A stretch of DNA of 46,016 bases, taken from positions 1 to 46,016 of the forward strand of contig NZ_LTAY01000027.1 in assembly GCF_002050515.1 (NCBI RefSeq). Reading direction: 5' to 3'. The position numbers and the translations under genes were made by a program. The DNA comes from Clostridium thermobutyricum DSM 4928 (lineage in GTDB: Bacteria; Bacillota; Clostridia; Clostridiales; Clostridiaceae). Every line of letters begins with the position of its first letter. The stretch's first letter is position 1. Positions 7,868-15,839 of this stretch are shown piece by piece. The notes beneath the pieces were generated by a model. It saw nothing but the letters and a program-made list of their open reading frames with translations. It searched no databases and was not told where the DNA came from.

Positions 7868-8752
7868 TTATTCTTCCCCAAAAGCTTTCTTTTTTAATTC
7901 TAATCCAGCTTTAGTTACAGCTACTCCACCTAATGCTGTTTCTCTTAATGAAGCTGGCAATTCTCTTCCTACTTTGTACATTGCACTTACTGCATCATCA
8001 AATGGAATTTTAGAATCTACTCCAGCCATTACTAAATCTGCTGTACAAAGAGCACTTATAGCTCCTGCAGCATTTCTTTTTGCACAAGGAATTTCAACAA
8101 GTCCTGCAACTGGATCACATACTAATCCAAGTATGTTTTTTATTACAATTGCACCAGCATCCATACTCATTTTTGGTGTTCCTCCCATAAGAAATACTAC
8201 TGCACCTGCTCCCATAGCTGCTGCTGAACCACATTCTGCTTGACATCCACCTTCTGCTCCTGAAAGAGTTGCATTCATTCCTATTATTGTTCCAATAGCT
8301 GCTGCTGCAAAAAGTCCTTCTATCATTTCATCTTCAGTTTTTCCAAGCTTACCACCAGCTGAAAGAATAACCGCTGGAAGAATTCCACAAGAACCTGCTG
8401 TTGGGCAAGCAACTATTTTTCCCATTGAAGCATTTACTTCTGAAGATGCAAGAGCCATTGACATTGCCATAACAGTAGTTGTACCTGTTAAAGTTTCACC
8501 TTTTTTTAAATATTCATTTACTCTAAAGCCATCTCCACCAATTAATCCTGTAACAGAATATACTTCTTTTGACATTCCTTCTGTTACTCCATCAATCATT
8601 ACTTTAAGATTAGCTCTCATTTTTTCTATTATTTCTTCTCTAGATAATCCTGATTTATCTACTTCCATTCTTATAGCGTATTCACTTAATGATATATTTT
8701 CTTCTTTACATATATTTATAAGTTCTTCACCACTTCTAGCTATTTTTTGCAT
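7868..8752 (-). CDS. sdaAA: L-serine dehydratase, iron-sulfur type, alpha subunit
   Basis: A 294-residue catalytic subunit that deaminates L-serine to pyruvate and ammonia using an oxygen-sensitive [4Fe-4S] cluster rather than PLP, as usual in anaerobes. Conserved cysteine blocks are visible: ACPTAGSCGILPAV, GAEGGCQAECGSAAAMGAG and CDPVAGLVEIPCAKRNA, containing the cluster ligands and the glycine-rich substrate loops. Length matches two-subunit SdaA enzymes. It starts immediately after the beta-subunit stop codon, so the two are translated from one mRNA. Confidence 0.95.
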   Translation of the reverse strand: MQKIARSGEELINICKEENISLSEYAIRMEVDKSGLSREEIIEKMRANLKVMIDGVTEGMSKEVYSVTGLIGGDGFRVNEYLKKGETLTGTTTVMAMSMALASSEVNASMGKIVACPTAGSCGILPAVILSAGGKLGKTEDEMIEGLFAAAAIGTIIGMNATLSGAEGGCQAECGSAAAMGAGAVVFLMGGTPKMSMDAGAIVIKNILGLVCDPVAGLVEIPCAKRNAAGAISALCTADLVMAGVDSKIPFDDAVSAMYKVGRELPASLRETALGGVAVTKAGLELKKKAFGEE

Positions 8753-8753
8753 A

Positions 8754-9434
8754 TTAAACTTCCTCCTGTACAGGATTTATCATTATAACTTTAGATACAT
8801 TTTCTAAAGTTTTTATATTTTCTATTATTTCTTTCTCTATTGGATTATCCAATTCAAAAATCATAGTTGCTATCTGTCCTTTTTGCTTTCTAAATACACT
8901 CATAAATGCAATATTTATTTCTTTTTCATAAAGGAAGGCTGTTACATTTGATACTACTCCAGGAACATCTTTTTGAGATATTATTAAAGTTGGATATTCT
9001 CCTGTAAATTGAACTCTATTTCCATTTACTTCTGTTATTTTAATGCTACCTCCACCAATTGATGATCCCATAACTTCACAATGACTTCCACTCTTAGTCT
9101 TCATTATAAATTTAACTGTATTTGGATGTTCATCACCTAAATCTGCTTCTTTAAAAATATATTTTAATCCCACTTCTTTAGCTATATCCATTGAAGTTCT
9201 AAGTCTTTTATCACTTGGTTCCATTCCTAATATTCCAGCTACTAAAGCTCTATCAGTTCCATGTCCTTTATATGTTTTTCCAAATGAACCATGCAATAAA
9301 AATGTAACTTCACTTATTTCCTCTCCTGCAACAGATCTTGCAACTTTACCAAGTCTTGCTGCACCTGCGGTATGAGAACTTGATGGTCCTATCATAATAG
9401 GTCCTAATATATCAAATACTCCAACACTTTTCAT
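8754..9434 (-). CDS. sdaAB: L-serine dehydratase, iron-sulfur type, beta subunit
   Basis: A 226-residue partner of SdaAA. The N-terminus VGVFDILGPIMIGPSSSHTAGAARLG is the family signature, and HGSFGKTYKGHGTDRALVAGILG follows. Residues about 150-226 form an ACT domain (YPTLIISQKDVPGVVSNVTAF), a likely site of amino acid sensing or subunit contact. The start is placed at 9434 because the AGG of the ribosome site (AAGGTG) lies 8 nt upstream; a GTG at 9443 overlaps that site. First gene of the minus-strand sda operon; promoter expected in 9435-9617 but no strong consensus was seen. Confidence 0.93.
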   Translation of the reverse strand: MKSVGVFDILGPIMIGPSSSHTAGAARLGKVARSVAGEEISEVTFLLHGSFGKTYKGHGTDRALVAGILGMEPSDKRLRTSMDIAKEVGLKYIFKEADLGDEHPNTVKFIMKTKSGSHCEVMGSSIGGGSIKITEVNGNRVQFTGEYPTLIISQKDVPGVVSNVTAFLYEKEINIAFMSVFRKQKGQIATMIFELDNPIEKEIIENIKTLENVSKVIMINPVQEEV

Positions 9435-9617
9435 TTTTTTCACCTTATCCTTTTATGTAATATTTTTATTATCTTATATACACTCAGTTTAATATATTTT
9501 TAGTCTATTAATCAAGAGTTAAAAATTAATCTCACTTATAAACTTTATTAATATTTTTATAATATTTTTGTGATACTATTAGAAGACTTTTTTATAACTT
9601 AAAGGAGGACTTTTATT

Positions 9618-10103
9618 ATGAATGCTTTATTTATTATTGAAGTTATTTTTATACTTATTAACTTATTCTTTTTATTAAGAACATTCTTTAAAAGAATGAA
9701 TATAAAAAAAGAAGGTAAATATACAATAATCAGAAATTTTAATTCTATGTTTTTTACAACTGCTATAGTTGCCATAGTATTTTTAGTTTACATATTTATG
9801 TATACGAAAGAATTTACACCTTTAACAAAATGGTTAGCTATATTTATAGTAATAGTATTGCTTTTAACTAGCTATTCTAATACAACTATTTTATTAGGAT
9901 ATTATAATTTTAGCTATATGTTCTATAATAGAAGCTATAAAGATTTAAAAACAGTTGGAATTGCAAATAGAAATAACGGAAAAGTTTTTGCTTTCATGTT
10001 TAAGGATAGTTCTAAATTTTCTTTTACTATTTCTAAAAACAATGGTTCTATATTATCAGAAGTATTAAAAAGAAAATCTGTAACTGTTAATCATATTAAA
10101 TAA
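9618..10103 (+). CDS. Small three-TM membrane protein, paralog 1 of 3
   Basis: A 161-residue protein of unrecognised family. Predicted helices lie at about 4-22, 43-62 and 70-88, followed by a cytoplasmic-looking basic tail of about 70 residues. After the third helix it has SYSNTTILLGYYNFSYMFYN and later FSFTISKNNGSILSEVL, which align in position and pattern with the proteins at 10708-11205 and 11322-11813. AAAGGAGGA precedes the start. The shared layout (one TM, short basic loop, a TM pair, then a beta-rich tail) suggests a PH-like or YcxB-like soluble domain at the membrane, but I cannot assign a function. Confidence 0.75.
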   Translation: MNALFIIEVIFILINLFFLLRTFFKRMNIKKEGKYTIIRNFNSMFFTTAIVAIVFLVYIFMYTKEFTPLTKWLAIFIVIVLLLTSYSNTTILLGYYNFSYMFYNRSYKDLKTVGIANRNNGKVFAFMFKDSSKFSFTISKNNGSILSEVLKRKSVTVNHIK

Positions 10104-10136
10104 AAAAAGCCTAAGATTAATTCTTAGGCTTTTTTT
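10102..10136. terminator. Bidirectional terminator
   Basis: A perfect 15-bp stem, seven A-T pairs then AGCCTAAGA core (10102-10116, 10122-10136), loop of 5 nt. It serves the plus-strand gene ending at 10103 and the minus-strand gene ending at 10138. Confidence 0.92.
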
Positions 10137-10137
10137 A

Positions 10138-10467
10138 TTATTTAAAAAGACTTTTATAAAAGTTATCAAATCCATCATCACTTATTTTTACTTCTGAATC
10201 ATCATTTACATAAAACTTATTCATAGTTGAAACTATTAAATCAAATTTTTGAATATTATTTTCTTCTAATAATACTGTATAAAGATATGCTAAATGATCT
10301 TGCATATACTCTTGTATTTTTTTCATATCTTCATCTGTTATTTTTCCTTCTTCATACATCTTTTTAATAGGTCCATTTCTAAAAGAAAAATAAGCTGATG
10401 CTTTAGCTATATTTTGTATGTATTCTTTTGCTTCTCTCTTTTCTTCTTTACCTTCAAATTTAATCAA
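10138..10467 (-). CDS. Small soluble hypothetical protein
   Basis: A charged, probably all-helical protein of 109 residues with no membrane segment and no recognised domain; it contains EEKREAKEYIQ and MYEEGKITDEDMKKIQEYM, with a short acidic stretch (NDDSEVKISDDGFDNFYKSLFK) at the end. The best start is TTG at 10467, with AGAGG 8 nt upstream; a GTG three codons earlier (10476) overlaps that ribosome site. It lies between paralogs 1 and 2 of the membrane protein family on the opposite strand, so a functional link is possible but unsupported. Confidence 0.65.
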   Translation of the reverse strand: MIKFEGKEEKREAKEYIQNIAKASAYFSFRNGPIKKMYEEGKITDEDMKKIQEYMQDHLAYLYTVLLEENNIQKFDLIVSTMNKFYVNDDSEVKISDDGFDNFYKSLFK

Positions 10468-10707
10468 ATCTTTCACCTCTTAATTTATTTATATATTACT
10501 TTTATTTAACAATAAATAAATAGATTTATCAATATTCCTTAGTATTTCATTTAATTTTAATATTTAGTTCATTTTTATTTAATATAATATTCTTTTTATA
10601 TTGCTATTATTTATTCATATTTATATTTATGGATTATTTTATCTCTTTTTGGATAATATAATATATATTTTTCATATTAATTTAAAAAATGGAAGGGAGA
10701 TATATTT

Positions 10708-11205
10708 ATGCAAATTTTAATTTACATAGTTATAATCGGATTAATATTTGTTTTATCAAAAAATATTATAAAACCTTTTGGTGCTCAATTAAGATTAAAA
10801 AGGTCTGCTGACTCAATAACTATTTCTAATCTTGCCCCAATAACTTTTACATATGTTATAGTAGTACTTCTAATTCTTGCATATACTCTATATGATGTTA
10901 AAAGCTTAAACCCAATTATACTTGCAATTTCAGCTGTATTTATAATTTTAGCTGTAACTTCTGGAATAGTTAACTCTAGAATTGTTATGGGAAATAAAGA
11001 ATTTTCTTATATGTATAGTATGATGAAATTTTCCGAAATGACAAAAATAGTTATTACTCCTAATATAAAAAGATCTGGAAGATATGATATAACAATTAGA
11101 AAAACTAATGGCGGAGAATTAAAATTCTCATTAGATGAATCTAAAAAAGAAATGTTTAAAGATTATATGAATAAGCATGGTAAACGTGCTATTGAAAGAA
11201 ATTAA
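10708..11205 (+). CDS. Small three-TM membrane protein, paralog 2 of 3
   Basis: A 165-residue relative of the 9618-10103 protein: a helix at the N-terminus, then a TM pair at about 45-85, then NSRIVMGNKEFSYMYSMMKF and a basic tail with YDITIRKTNGGELKFSL. GGGAG 8 nt upstream supports the start. It is preceded by a 240-bp AT-rich gap with only loose promoter matches and followed by its own terminator, so it is probably transcribed alone. Function unknown. Confidence 0.75.
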   Translation: MQILIYIVIIGLIFVLSKNIIKPFGAQLRLKRSADSITISNLAPITFTYVIVVLLILAYTLYDVKSLNPIILAISAVFIILAVTSGIVNSRIVMGNKEFSYMYSMMKFSEMTKIVITPNIKRSGRYDITIRKTNGGELKFSLDESKKEMFKDYMNKHGKRAIERN

Positions 11206-11208
11206 GAG

Positions 11209-11260
11209 AAAGTTATACCAATAAGTATTTTATTAAAAGTATTGTTGGTATAACTTTTTT
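11209..11260 (+). terminator. Terminator after paralog 2
   Basis: A 13-bp stem (11209-11221, 11245-11257; core AAAGTTATACCAA) with a 23-nt A/T-rich loop, followed by a run of T. Confidence 0.8.
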
Positions 11261-11321
11261 AATAAATTTAAGTATTTTACTCTATATTCTTCATAATTTT
11301 AATACGAAAGAAGGTCTTATT

Positions 11322-11813
11322 TTGAATACCGCTATATCAAATATTATATTCGCAGCTTTAATAATTTACTTTGCTTTTAGTTTAAAAAGAACTTTTGATA
11401 GAAAAAAAGATATCTACTCTCAAGGTGAGTGTAATGAATTTTCTTATTATCCTATTAGCTTCTTTGTTTATATAGCTATTGATATAATTTTATTTATACT
11501 ATTAATATTTAAATATAAAAATTTAGACATGATAGAAATAATTCTAGGTTTTATATTTATACTGATTATGGCTATTTCTACTTTTTTAAATACAAAAGTT
11601 ATTCTTTCTCCAAAAGGATTATTTTTCAATTATTATTTTGTTCAATATAAAACCGTATCAAAATTAGATATAATTTCTATTAAAAATAAATATAGAATAA
11701 ACTTTTTAAAAGCTGATAAAATAATATTCTCTCTAAAAATAAATAAAACACAAAAAGATATGATTAAAAAATTTATCTCAGCCCATTCTAATCTAGAAAT
11801 ATCCGAAAAATAA
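11322..11813 (+). CDS. Small three-TM membrane protein, paralog 3 of 3
   Basis: A 163-residue protein starting with TTG at 11322 (AGAAGG 7 nt upstream; no usable ATG nearby). It has the same layout as the two upstream paralogs: an N-terminal helix, a TM pair at about 45-85, then NTKVILSPKGLFFNYYFVQYKTV and a basic tail with INFLKADKIIFSLKINK. It is more divergent than the other two. The three tandem, separately terminated copies suggest an old local duplication. Function unknown. Confidence 0.72.
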   Translation: MNTAISNIIFAALIIYFAFSLKRTFDRKKDIYSQGECNEFSYYPISFFVYIAIDIILFILLIFKYKNLDMIEIILGFIFILIMAISTFLNTKVILSPKGLFFNYYFVQYKTVSKLDIISIKNKYRINFLKADKIIFSLKINKTQKDMIKKFISAHSNLEISEK

Positions 11814-11847
11814 AAAAGACTTTTTCAAATTTGAAAAAGTCTTTTTT
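11812..11847. terminator. Bidirectional terminator
   Basis: A perfect 36-bp palindrome (arms 11812-11829 and 11830-11847) with A and T runs at its ends lies between two convergent genes ending at 11813 and 11856. Confidence 0.9.
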
Positions 11848-11855
11848 TAATTAAT

Positions 11856-13514
11856 TTAATAGTCATAAAAACAACTTCCACCAATAAACTCTCTAAATAT
11901 AGAGTTTTCTGGAACATATTCCATTGGTATTTCTTTAAAGAAACTTAAAAATGATTTTAATCTATAAGCTTCTGCATAAACTGGACTATCTTTTTTTATT
12001 TTATTTAATTCTTTTAATGCAAAAGGTTTTAAAACTGACAATTCATAAACAAGAGTTGAGTTAAACATATCCTCGCAATCTTCTTGATATACAAATATAT
12101 TTTTCTTTTCTCCTCTTTTTATAGAAGGCCACATTTTTAATGTATCTTCTCCTCCATAACCTCTTGATAGATAATCTCTTACTATTCTTCTTATTTTTCT
12201 TACATCAGTAGTATGAATTCTATTATGATTATCAAGATTTAATTGAGTTAAAGCTGAAATATAAACTTTATATTTATTTTCTTCTTTAACTTTTTCTGTT
12301 AACTTAGGATTTAATGCATGAATTCCTTCAACAATAAGTATTCCGTTTTTAGGTAATCTAAGCTTATTTCCATGCCATTCTCTTTTTCCTGTTTTGAAAT
12401 TATAAGAAGGAACCTCAACCTCTTCTCCATTTAAAAGCTTTATAAAATGCTCATTTAAAGTTTTTAAATCTAGTGATAAAATAGATTCAAAATCATATTC
12501 TCCATTTTCATCTTTTGGGTTATCTTCTCTATTTACAAAATAATCATCAAGAGAAATAGGAACAGGAACAAATCCATTTACTCTTAATTGAATACTTAAC
12601 CTTTTTGAAAATGTAGTCTTTCCTGAAGAAGATGGACCTGCTATAAGAACCATCTTAATTCCATGTTTATTTGTAATATTATCTGCTATATAAGCTATTT
12701 TCTTTTCATGTAATGCTTCTGACACCATTACAAGCTCTCTTATTTTTCCGTCTTCTATTTTTTTATTTAAACTTCCTACATCTCCAACTTCTAATATTTC
12801 TAACCATTTTTCAGTTTCATAAAAAATATTAAAAAGTTTTTTTTGTTCTTTGAATTCTGGTAAATTATAAATATCATCTCTCTCTGGATATCTTAATATG
12901 AACCCTGGTTCATAATATTTTAAATCAAAGGTTTTAATTATTCCTGTAGATATTGCCATTAACCCGTAAAAGTAGTCATATCTATCCTCTATTTTATATA
13001 AATCTATCGAATCTACTTCCATTGATTTTAAAAGAGACACCTTATCATCCATTCCTTCTTTATCAAATAATTCTATTGCCTCTTTCTTAGTAAAACTATT
13101 TTTTTCTATAGGAAGGTCACTGTTTATTATTTCTATCATTCTCTCTTTTATTTTTTCTACTTCTTCTCTATTTAAAATAGTTTTTTTATGAATCTCTCCA
13201 AAAATGCATTTGCTTATAGAATGTTCTATAGTTATCTTTGATTGAGGAAATAAATCAAATGCTGCTTTTACAAATATAAATTGTAATGTTCTTTTATATA
13301 CATTCATTCCTTCTTGTGAATTTAACTGTACTAAAGTTAAGTTTCCTGACTCTTTTATTTCAGAATTTAACTCGTAGTATTCATAATTTAACCTACATAA
13401 AATTACACTATCTTTTATTTGGCTATAATGACTATTTATTATATCTATAAATTTTGTATTTTTCCCAACTTCAATTATATTTCCATCTTCAAGCGTTATA
13501 TTATATTTTTCCAT
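11856..13514 (-). CDS. TGS/ThrRS-like domain plus uridine-kinase-like nucleoside kinase fusion
   Basis: A 552-residue protein. Residues about 1-65 resemble a TGS domain and about 70-220 resemble the second additional domain of threonyl-tRNA synthetase (HSISKCIFGEIH). The C-terminal part is a P-loop phosphoribulokinase/uridine kinase domain with GPSSSGKT at 293-300, SLDDYFVNRE and LIVEGIHALN. This architecture is widespread in clostridia and is annotated as a nucleoside or uridine kinase, but the true substrate is not certain and the ThrRS-like part is not expected to charge tRNA. It is a single gene, divergent from the DUF421 gene across 131 bp, converging on a shared terminator. Confidence 0.85.
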   Translation of the reverse strand: MEKYNITLEDGNIIEVGKNTKFIDIINSHYSQIKDSVILCRLNYEYYELNSEIKESGNLTLVQLNSQEGMNVYKRTLQFIFVKAAFDLFPQSKITIEHSISKCIFGEIHKKTILNREEVEKIKERMIEIINSDLPIEKNSFTKKEAIELFDKEGMDDKVSLLKSMEVDSIDLYKIEDRYDYFYGLMAISTGIIKTFDLKYYEPGFILRYPERDDIYNLPEFKEQKKLFNIFYETEKWLEILEVGDVGSLNKKIEDGKIRELVMVSEALHEKKIAYIADNITNKHGIKMVLIAGPSSSGKTTFSKRLSIQLRVNGFVPVPISLDDYFVNREDNPKDENGEYDFESILSLDLKTLNEHFIKLLNGEEVEVPSYNFKTGKREWHGNKLRLPKNGILIVEGIHALNPKLTEKVKEENKYKVYISALTQLNLDNHNRIHTTDVRKIRRIVRDYLSRGYGGEDTLKMWPSIKRGEKKNIFVYQEDCEDMFNSTLVYELSVLKPFALKELNKIKKDSPVYAEAYRLKSFLSFFKEIPMEYVPENSIFREFIGGSCFYDY

Positions 13515-13645
13515 AATAAATGCCTCCTCTCTTCTATTATCATTATATTACTTTGAATATTTCTATGAAACAAATTTTATATATTATTTTATGAATATTT
13601 GTTTTATTTTTGAGAATATTATTTTTATAAGGAGGAGCTTAAATT

Positions 13646-14830
13646 ATGCTTATACTTTTAGCAAGAACAGTAATATTATACTTTTTAGTTATATTAGTAA
13701 TGAGACTAATGGGGAAAAGACAAATTGGAGAACTTCAACCTTATGAATTTGTAATAACTATTATGATTTCTGACCTTGCGTTACTTCCAATGCAAGATGT
13801 GAAGTTACCTTTACTTCTCGGAATAGTTCCAATACTAACATTATTATTATTGAAACTTGGTTTATCTCAATTACAACTTAAAAGTCAGTTTGCTAGAAAA
13901 ATAATAGATGGTGAACCTACTATTTTAATATATAATAGTAAAATACAATATAAAAATTTAAAAAACCAACAAATAAATTTAGATGAATTAATGGAAGAAT
14001 TAAGACTAGCTGGCTATTTTGATTTAGAAGAAATTCAATATGCTATTTTAGAAAACAATGGAGATATATCAATCCTTCCTAATCAAGCACAAAGTTCTCA
14101 AGGCTCAGGCAGCTCTCAAAATTCCGGTTCACAAAGCTCTGGTAATCAAGCATCAAGTTCTCAGAATTCTAGTAATCAAGCTTCTGGTTCTCAAAATTCT
14201 AGTACCCAAGCTTCCGAGACTCAAAACTCCAGTAATCAAGCCTCTGGTTCTCAGAATTCTAGTAATCAAGCCTCTGATTCTCAAAATTCTAGTACCCAAG
14301 CTTCCGGGACTCAAAACTCCAGTAATCAAACCTCTGGTTCTCAAGATTCTGGTACTCAAGCTTCAGATTCTCAGAATTCTAGCAATCAAGCCTCTGGTTC
14401 TCAGAATTCTAGTAATCAAACTTCTAGTTCTCAAAATTCTGGTACTAAAGGTTCTAGATATAAGAAACCTAAAACAAAAAAATCTAAATCAAAGAAAACA
14501 GGTACTAAAAATACTAAACCCCAAAATTCTGGATCTCAAAGTTCTAGTTCCCAGAGCTCTAGTTCTCAAAATACAGGATCTCAAACTATGTCAGAAAATT
14601 CTAATTCAAATAAATTATTATTACCTAAAATTCTAGTTTGTGATGGCAAAATAAATAAAAATTCTTTAACTAAAGTAAATCATGACACTGAATGGGTAAC
14701 CAATAAGCTTAAGGAATATGGTATAGATGATATGAAAAAAGTTTTAATAGCTTTCTTTGATACACAAGGAAATTTCAAATATCAACTTTTTGATAACTAC
14801 ACTAAGGAGAATACACAAAATGAAAAATAA
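13646..14830 (+). CDS. DUF421 (YetF-like) membrane protein with a large Ser/Gln/Asn repeat insertion
   Basis: A 394-residue protein; ordinary DUF421 proteins are about 200-240. Residues 1-145 are the standard module: membrane helices in the first 75 residues, MRLMGKRQIGELQPYEFVI, DGEPTILI, and ELRLAGYFDLEEIQYAILENNGDISILP. Residues about 323-394 are the usual C-terminal part (PKILVCDGKIN, then WVTNKLKEYGI). Between them lie about 177 residues of Ser/Gln/Asn/Thr-rich repeats with a basic lysine-rich patch (RYKKPKTKKSKSKK) near the end. AAGGAGGAG precedes the start. It overlaps the DUF4363 gene downstream, a common clostridial pair. Function of the family is not established; a role in the spore or cell membrane is inference. 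Confidence 0.88.
   Translation: MLILLARTVILYFLVILVMRLMGKRQIGELQPYEFVITIMISDLALLPMQDVKLPLLLGIVPILTLLLLKLGLSQLQLKSQFARKIIDGEPTILIYNSKIQYKNLKNQQINLDELMEELRLAGYFDLEEIQYAILENNGDISILPNQAQSSQGSGSSQNSGSQSSGNQASSSQNSSNQASGSQNSSTQASETQNSSNQASGSQNSSNQASDSQNSSTQASGTQNSSNQTSGSQDSGTQASDSQNSSNQASGSQNSSNQTSSSQNSGTKGSRYKKPKTKKSKSKKTGTKNTKPQNSGSQSSSSQSSSSQNTGSQTMSENSNSNKLLLPKILVCDGKINKNSLTKVNHDTEWVTNKLKEYGIDDMKKVLIAFFDTQGNFKYQLFDNYTKENTQNEK
14081..14611 (+). repeat. In-frame 30-bp tandem repeat tract encoding a Ser/Gln/Asn-rich linker
   Basis: Inside the DUF421 gene. From about 14130 to 14445 the coding sequence repeats with a 30-bp period, encoding variants of the decapeptide SQNSSNQASG (changes to STQ, ASD, ASE, SGT). 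Flanks are simpler Ser/Gln runs. Copies differ at third positions and in a few residues, so it is an imperfect tract that could still vary in length between strains. Confidence 0.9.
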
Positions 14831-15200
14831 TATTATTTCATTAGTACTTTTTGTACTTTTAATTGGATTAGTATTTTTTGCACGCGGAAGGCTTATACAT
14901 TTGTGTGAGCATATAGAAACATCTTGTGATTCAATTGAAATGGCATTAGACAATAAAGACTATGATAAAGCCTATGATGAATCTGTAAAATTACTAAATA
15001 TTTTAGAAACTGATACTGCATTTCATGCAATGTATATATCTAATACAGATATTGAAAATCTTATAAATAATTGTACATCTATAGCTATATATTCTAAATT
15101 AAAAAATGATAGTGATGCTTCAGCAGCATTACATATCCTTAGATTGTCATCTAGGTCTATAAGAAATTTACAAGAACCAACTTTAGAAAACATATTATAA
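14820..15200 (+). CDS. DUF4363 family membrane-anchored protein
   Basis: A 126-residue protein with one N-terminal membrane helix (about 5-21) or uncleaved signal anchor and an extracytoplasmic helical domain (HLCEHIETSCDSIEMALDNKDYDKAYDESVKLLN). It resembles DUF4363 proteins, which often follow DUF421 genes in clostridia. The start at 14820 overlaps the last 11 bases of the DUF421 gene, with AAGGAG 10 nt upstream, so translation is probably coupled. Function unknown. Confidence 0.8.
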   Translation: MKNNIISLVLFVLLIGLVFFARGRLIHLCEHIETSCDSIEMALDNKDYDKAYDESVKLLNILETDTAFHAMYISNTDIENLINNCTSIAIYSKLKNDSDASAALHILRLSSRSIRNLQEPTLENIL

Positions 15201-15205
15201 ATTTA

Positions 15206-15243
15206 TAAAAAGCTTAAATTGATTAACAATCTAAGCTTTTTTA
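15206..15243. terminator. Terminator between convergent genes
   Basis: AAAAAGCTTA pairs with TAAGCTTTTT, extended inward by ATTG/CAAT with one mismatch. It ends the DUF421-DUF4363 transcript and lies just past the stop codon of the DUF1540 gene on the other strand. Confidence 0.82.
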
Positions 15244-15245
15244 TA

Positions 15246-15557
15246 TTATCTTTCCACAAAGGTATTACATTGTGTATCTGACTCATAACTTTTCAGATTG
15301 TTTCCAACTTCAATCTCTTTTGCCGTACACATTTGAGCTTTATTATAGATGCATTTATCTACGCAACAATTTATGTATAAATTAGGATTTATATCTCTTA
15401 TGTCACTTCTTAAAGCTTCATACTTATAATCGAAGTTTTTGCATCTCGTATCGCTTGGAATCTCAGCCTCTTGTCCTCCTACTGTTATTTCAATATTACA
15501 ACAACAGTTTTGTTTATTATGATTACAATCAGTAACTCCACATCTTAATGTAGTCAT
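15246..15557 (-). CDS. DUF1540 protein with two cysteine-rich modules
   Basis: A 103-residue protein with two copies of a short Cys-rich module: CGVTDCNHNKQNCCCNIEITVG followed by SDTRCKNF, and CCVDKCIYNKAQMCTAKEIEVG followed by SDTQCNTF. Each module has the C-x-V-x-x-C ... C-x-A/N-x-x-I ... T-x-C pattern of DUF1540, probably a small metal-binding or disulfide fold; many such proteins are found in spore-formers. Start at 15557 has AAAGGAG at 9 nt. No signal peptide. The role is unknown. Confidence 0.85.
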   Translation of the reverse strand: MTTLRCGVTDCNHNKQNCCCNIEITVGGQEAEIPSDTRCKNFDYKYEALRSDIRDINPNLYINCCVDKCIYNKAQMCTAKEIEVGNNLKSYESDTQCNTFVER

Positions 15558-15680
15558 TTAACATCACTCCTTTGTTTCTTGATATATTTTTATTATCTGT
15601 AGTTTAAATTTTAAAATACCCTTGTCTACCTAGTATTCTACTCTCATTTGTGTTATTTTTTTACTTCATCACAACTTGAT

Positions 15681-15772
15681 TTTATGCAAATGCAATCAAA
15701 TTTTATGCATTATTTGTGCATAAAAAATAATTTTTTATTTATTTCATTAAATATATTGCATAAATATTCCAA
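15681..15772. promoter_or_regulatory. Candidate ArgR operator region upstream of argG
   Basis: Four copies of the half-site TTTATGCA/TGCATAAA occur at 15681-15688, 15702-15709, 15717-15724 (inverted) and 15758-15765 (inverted). The middle pair forms a perfect inverted repeat with a 7-bp spacer. The last copy is part of TTGCATAAATATTCCAA (15756-15772), which resembles the arginine-repressor box (TGAATAAATATTCA type) and covers the -35 element and spacer of the argG promoter. Assignment to ArgR is inference; no argR gene is in the window. Confidence 0.5.
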
Positions 15773-15784
15773 AAACTATATAAT
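15756..15784 (+). promoter_or_regulatory. argG operon promoter
   Basis: TTGCAT (15756-15761), 17-bp spacer, TATAAT (15779-15784). Transcription should start near 15791, about 50 nt upstream of argG. The remaining gap back to 15558 holds the operator-like repeats and the start region of the divergent DUF1540 gene; no T-box was seen. Confidence 0.75.
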
Positions 15785-15839
15785 ACCAATAAATAGAAAT
15801 TTTGTATTTAAATTCTTATTTTAAAAAGGGGGCTATTTT

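Noticed and set aside
14081..14611. 30-bp periodic repeats that could suggest a CRISPR array
   Set aside because: The repeats are contiguous, have no unique spacers, and keep one reading frame that joins the two halves of a known protein.
14058..14636. 192-codon plus-strand frame rich in Leu/Ile/Lys and a minus-strand Arg/Leu/Thr frame in the same place
   Set aside because: Both are produced by the 30-bp repeat in the DUF421 gene read in other frames.
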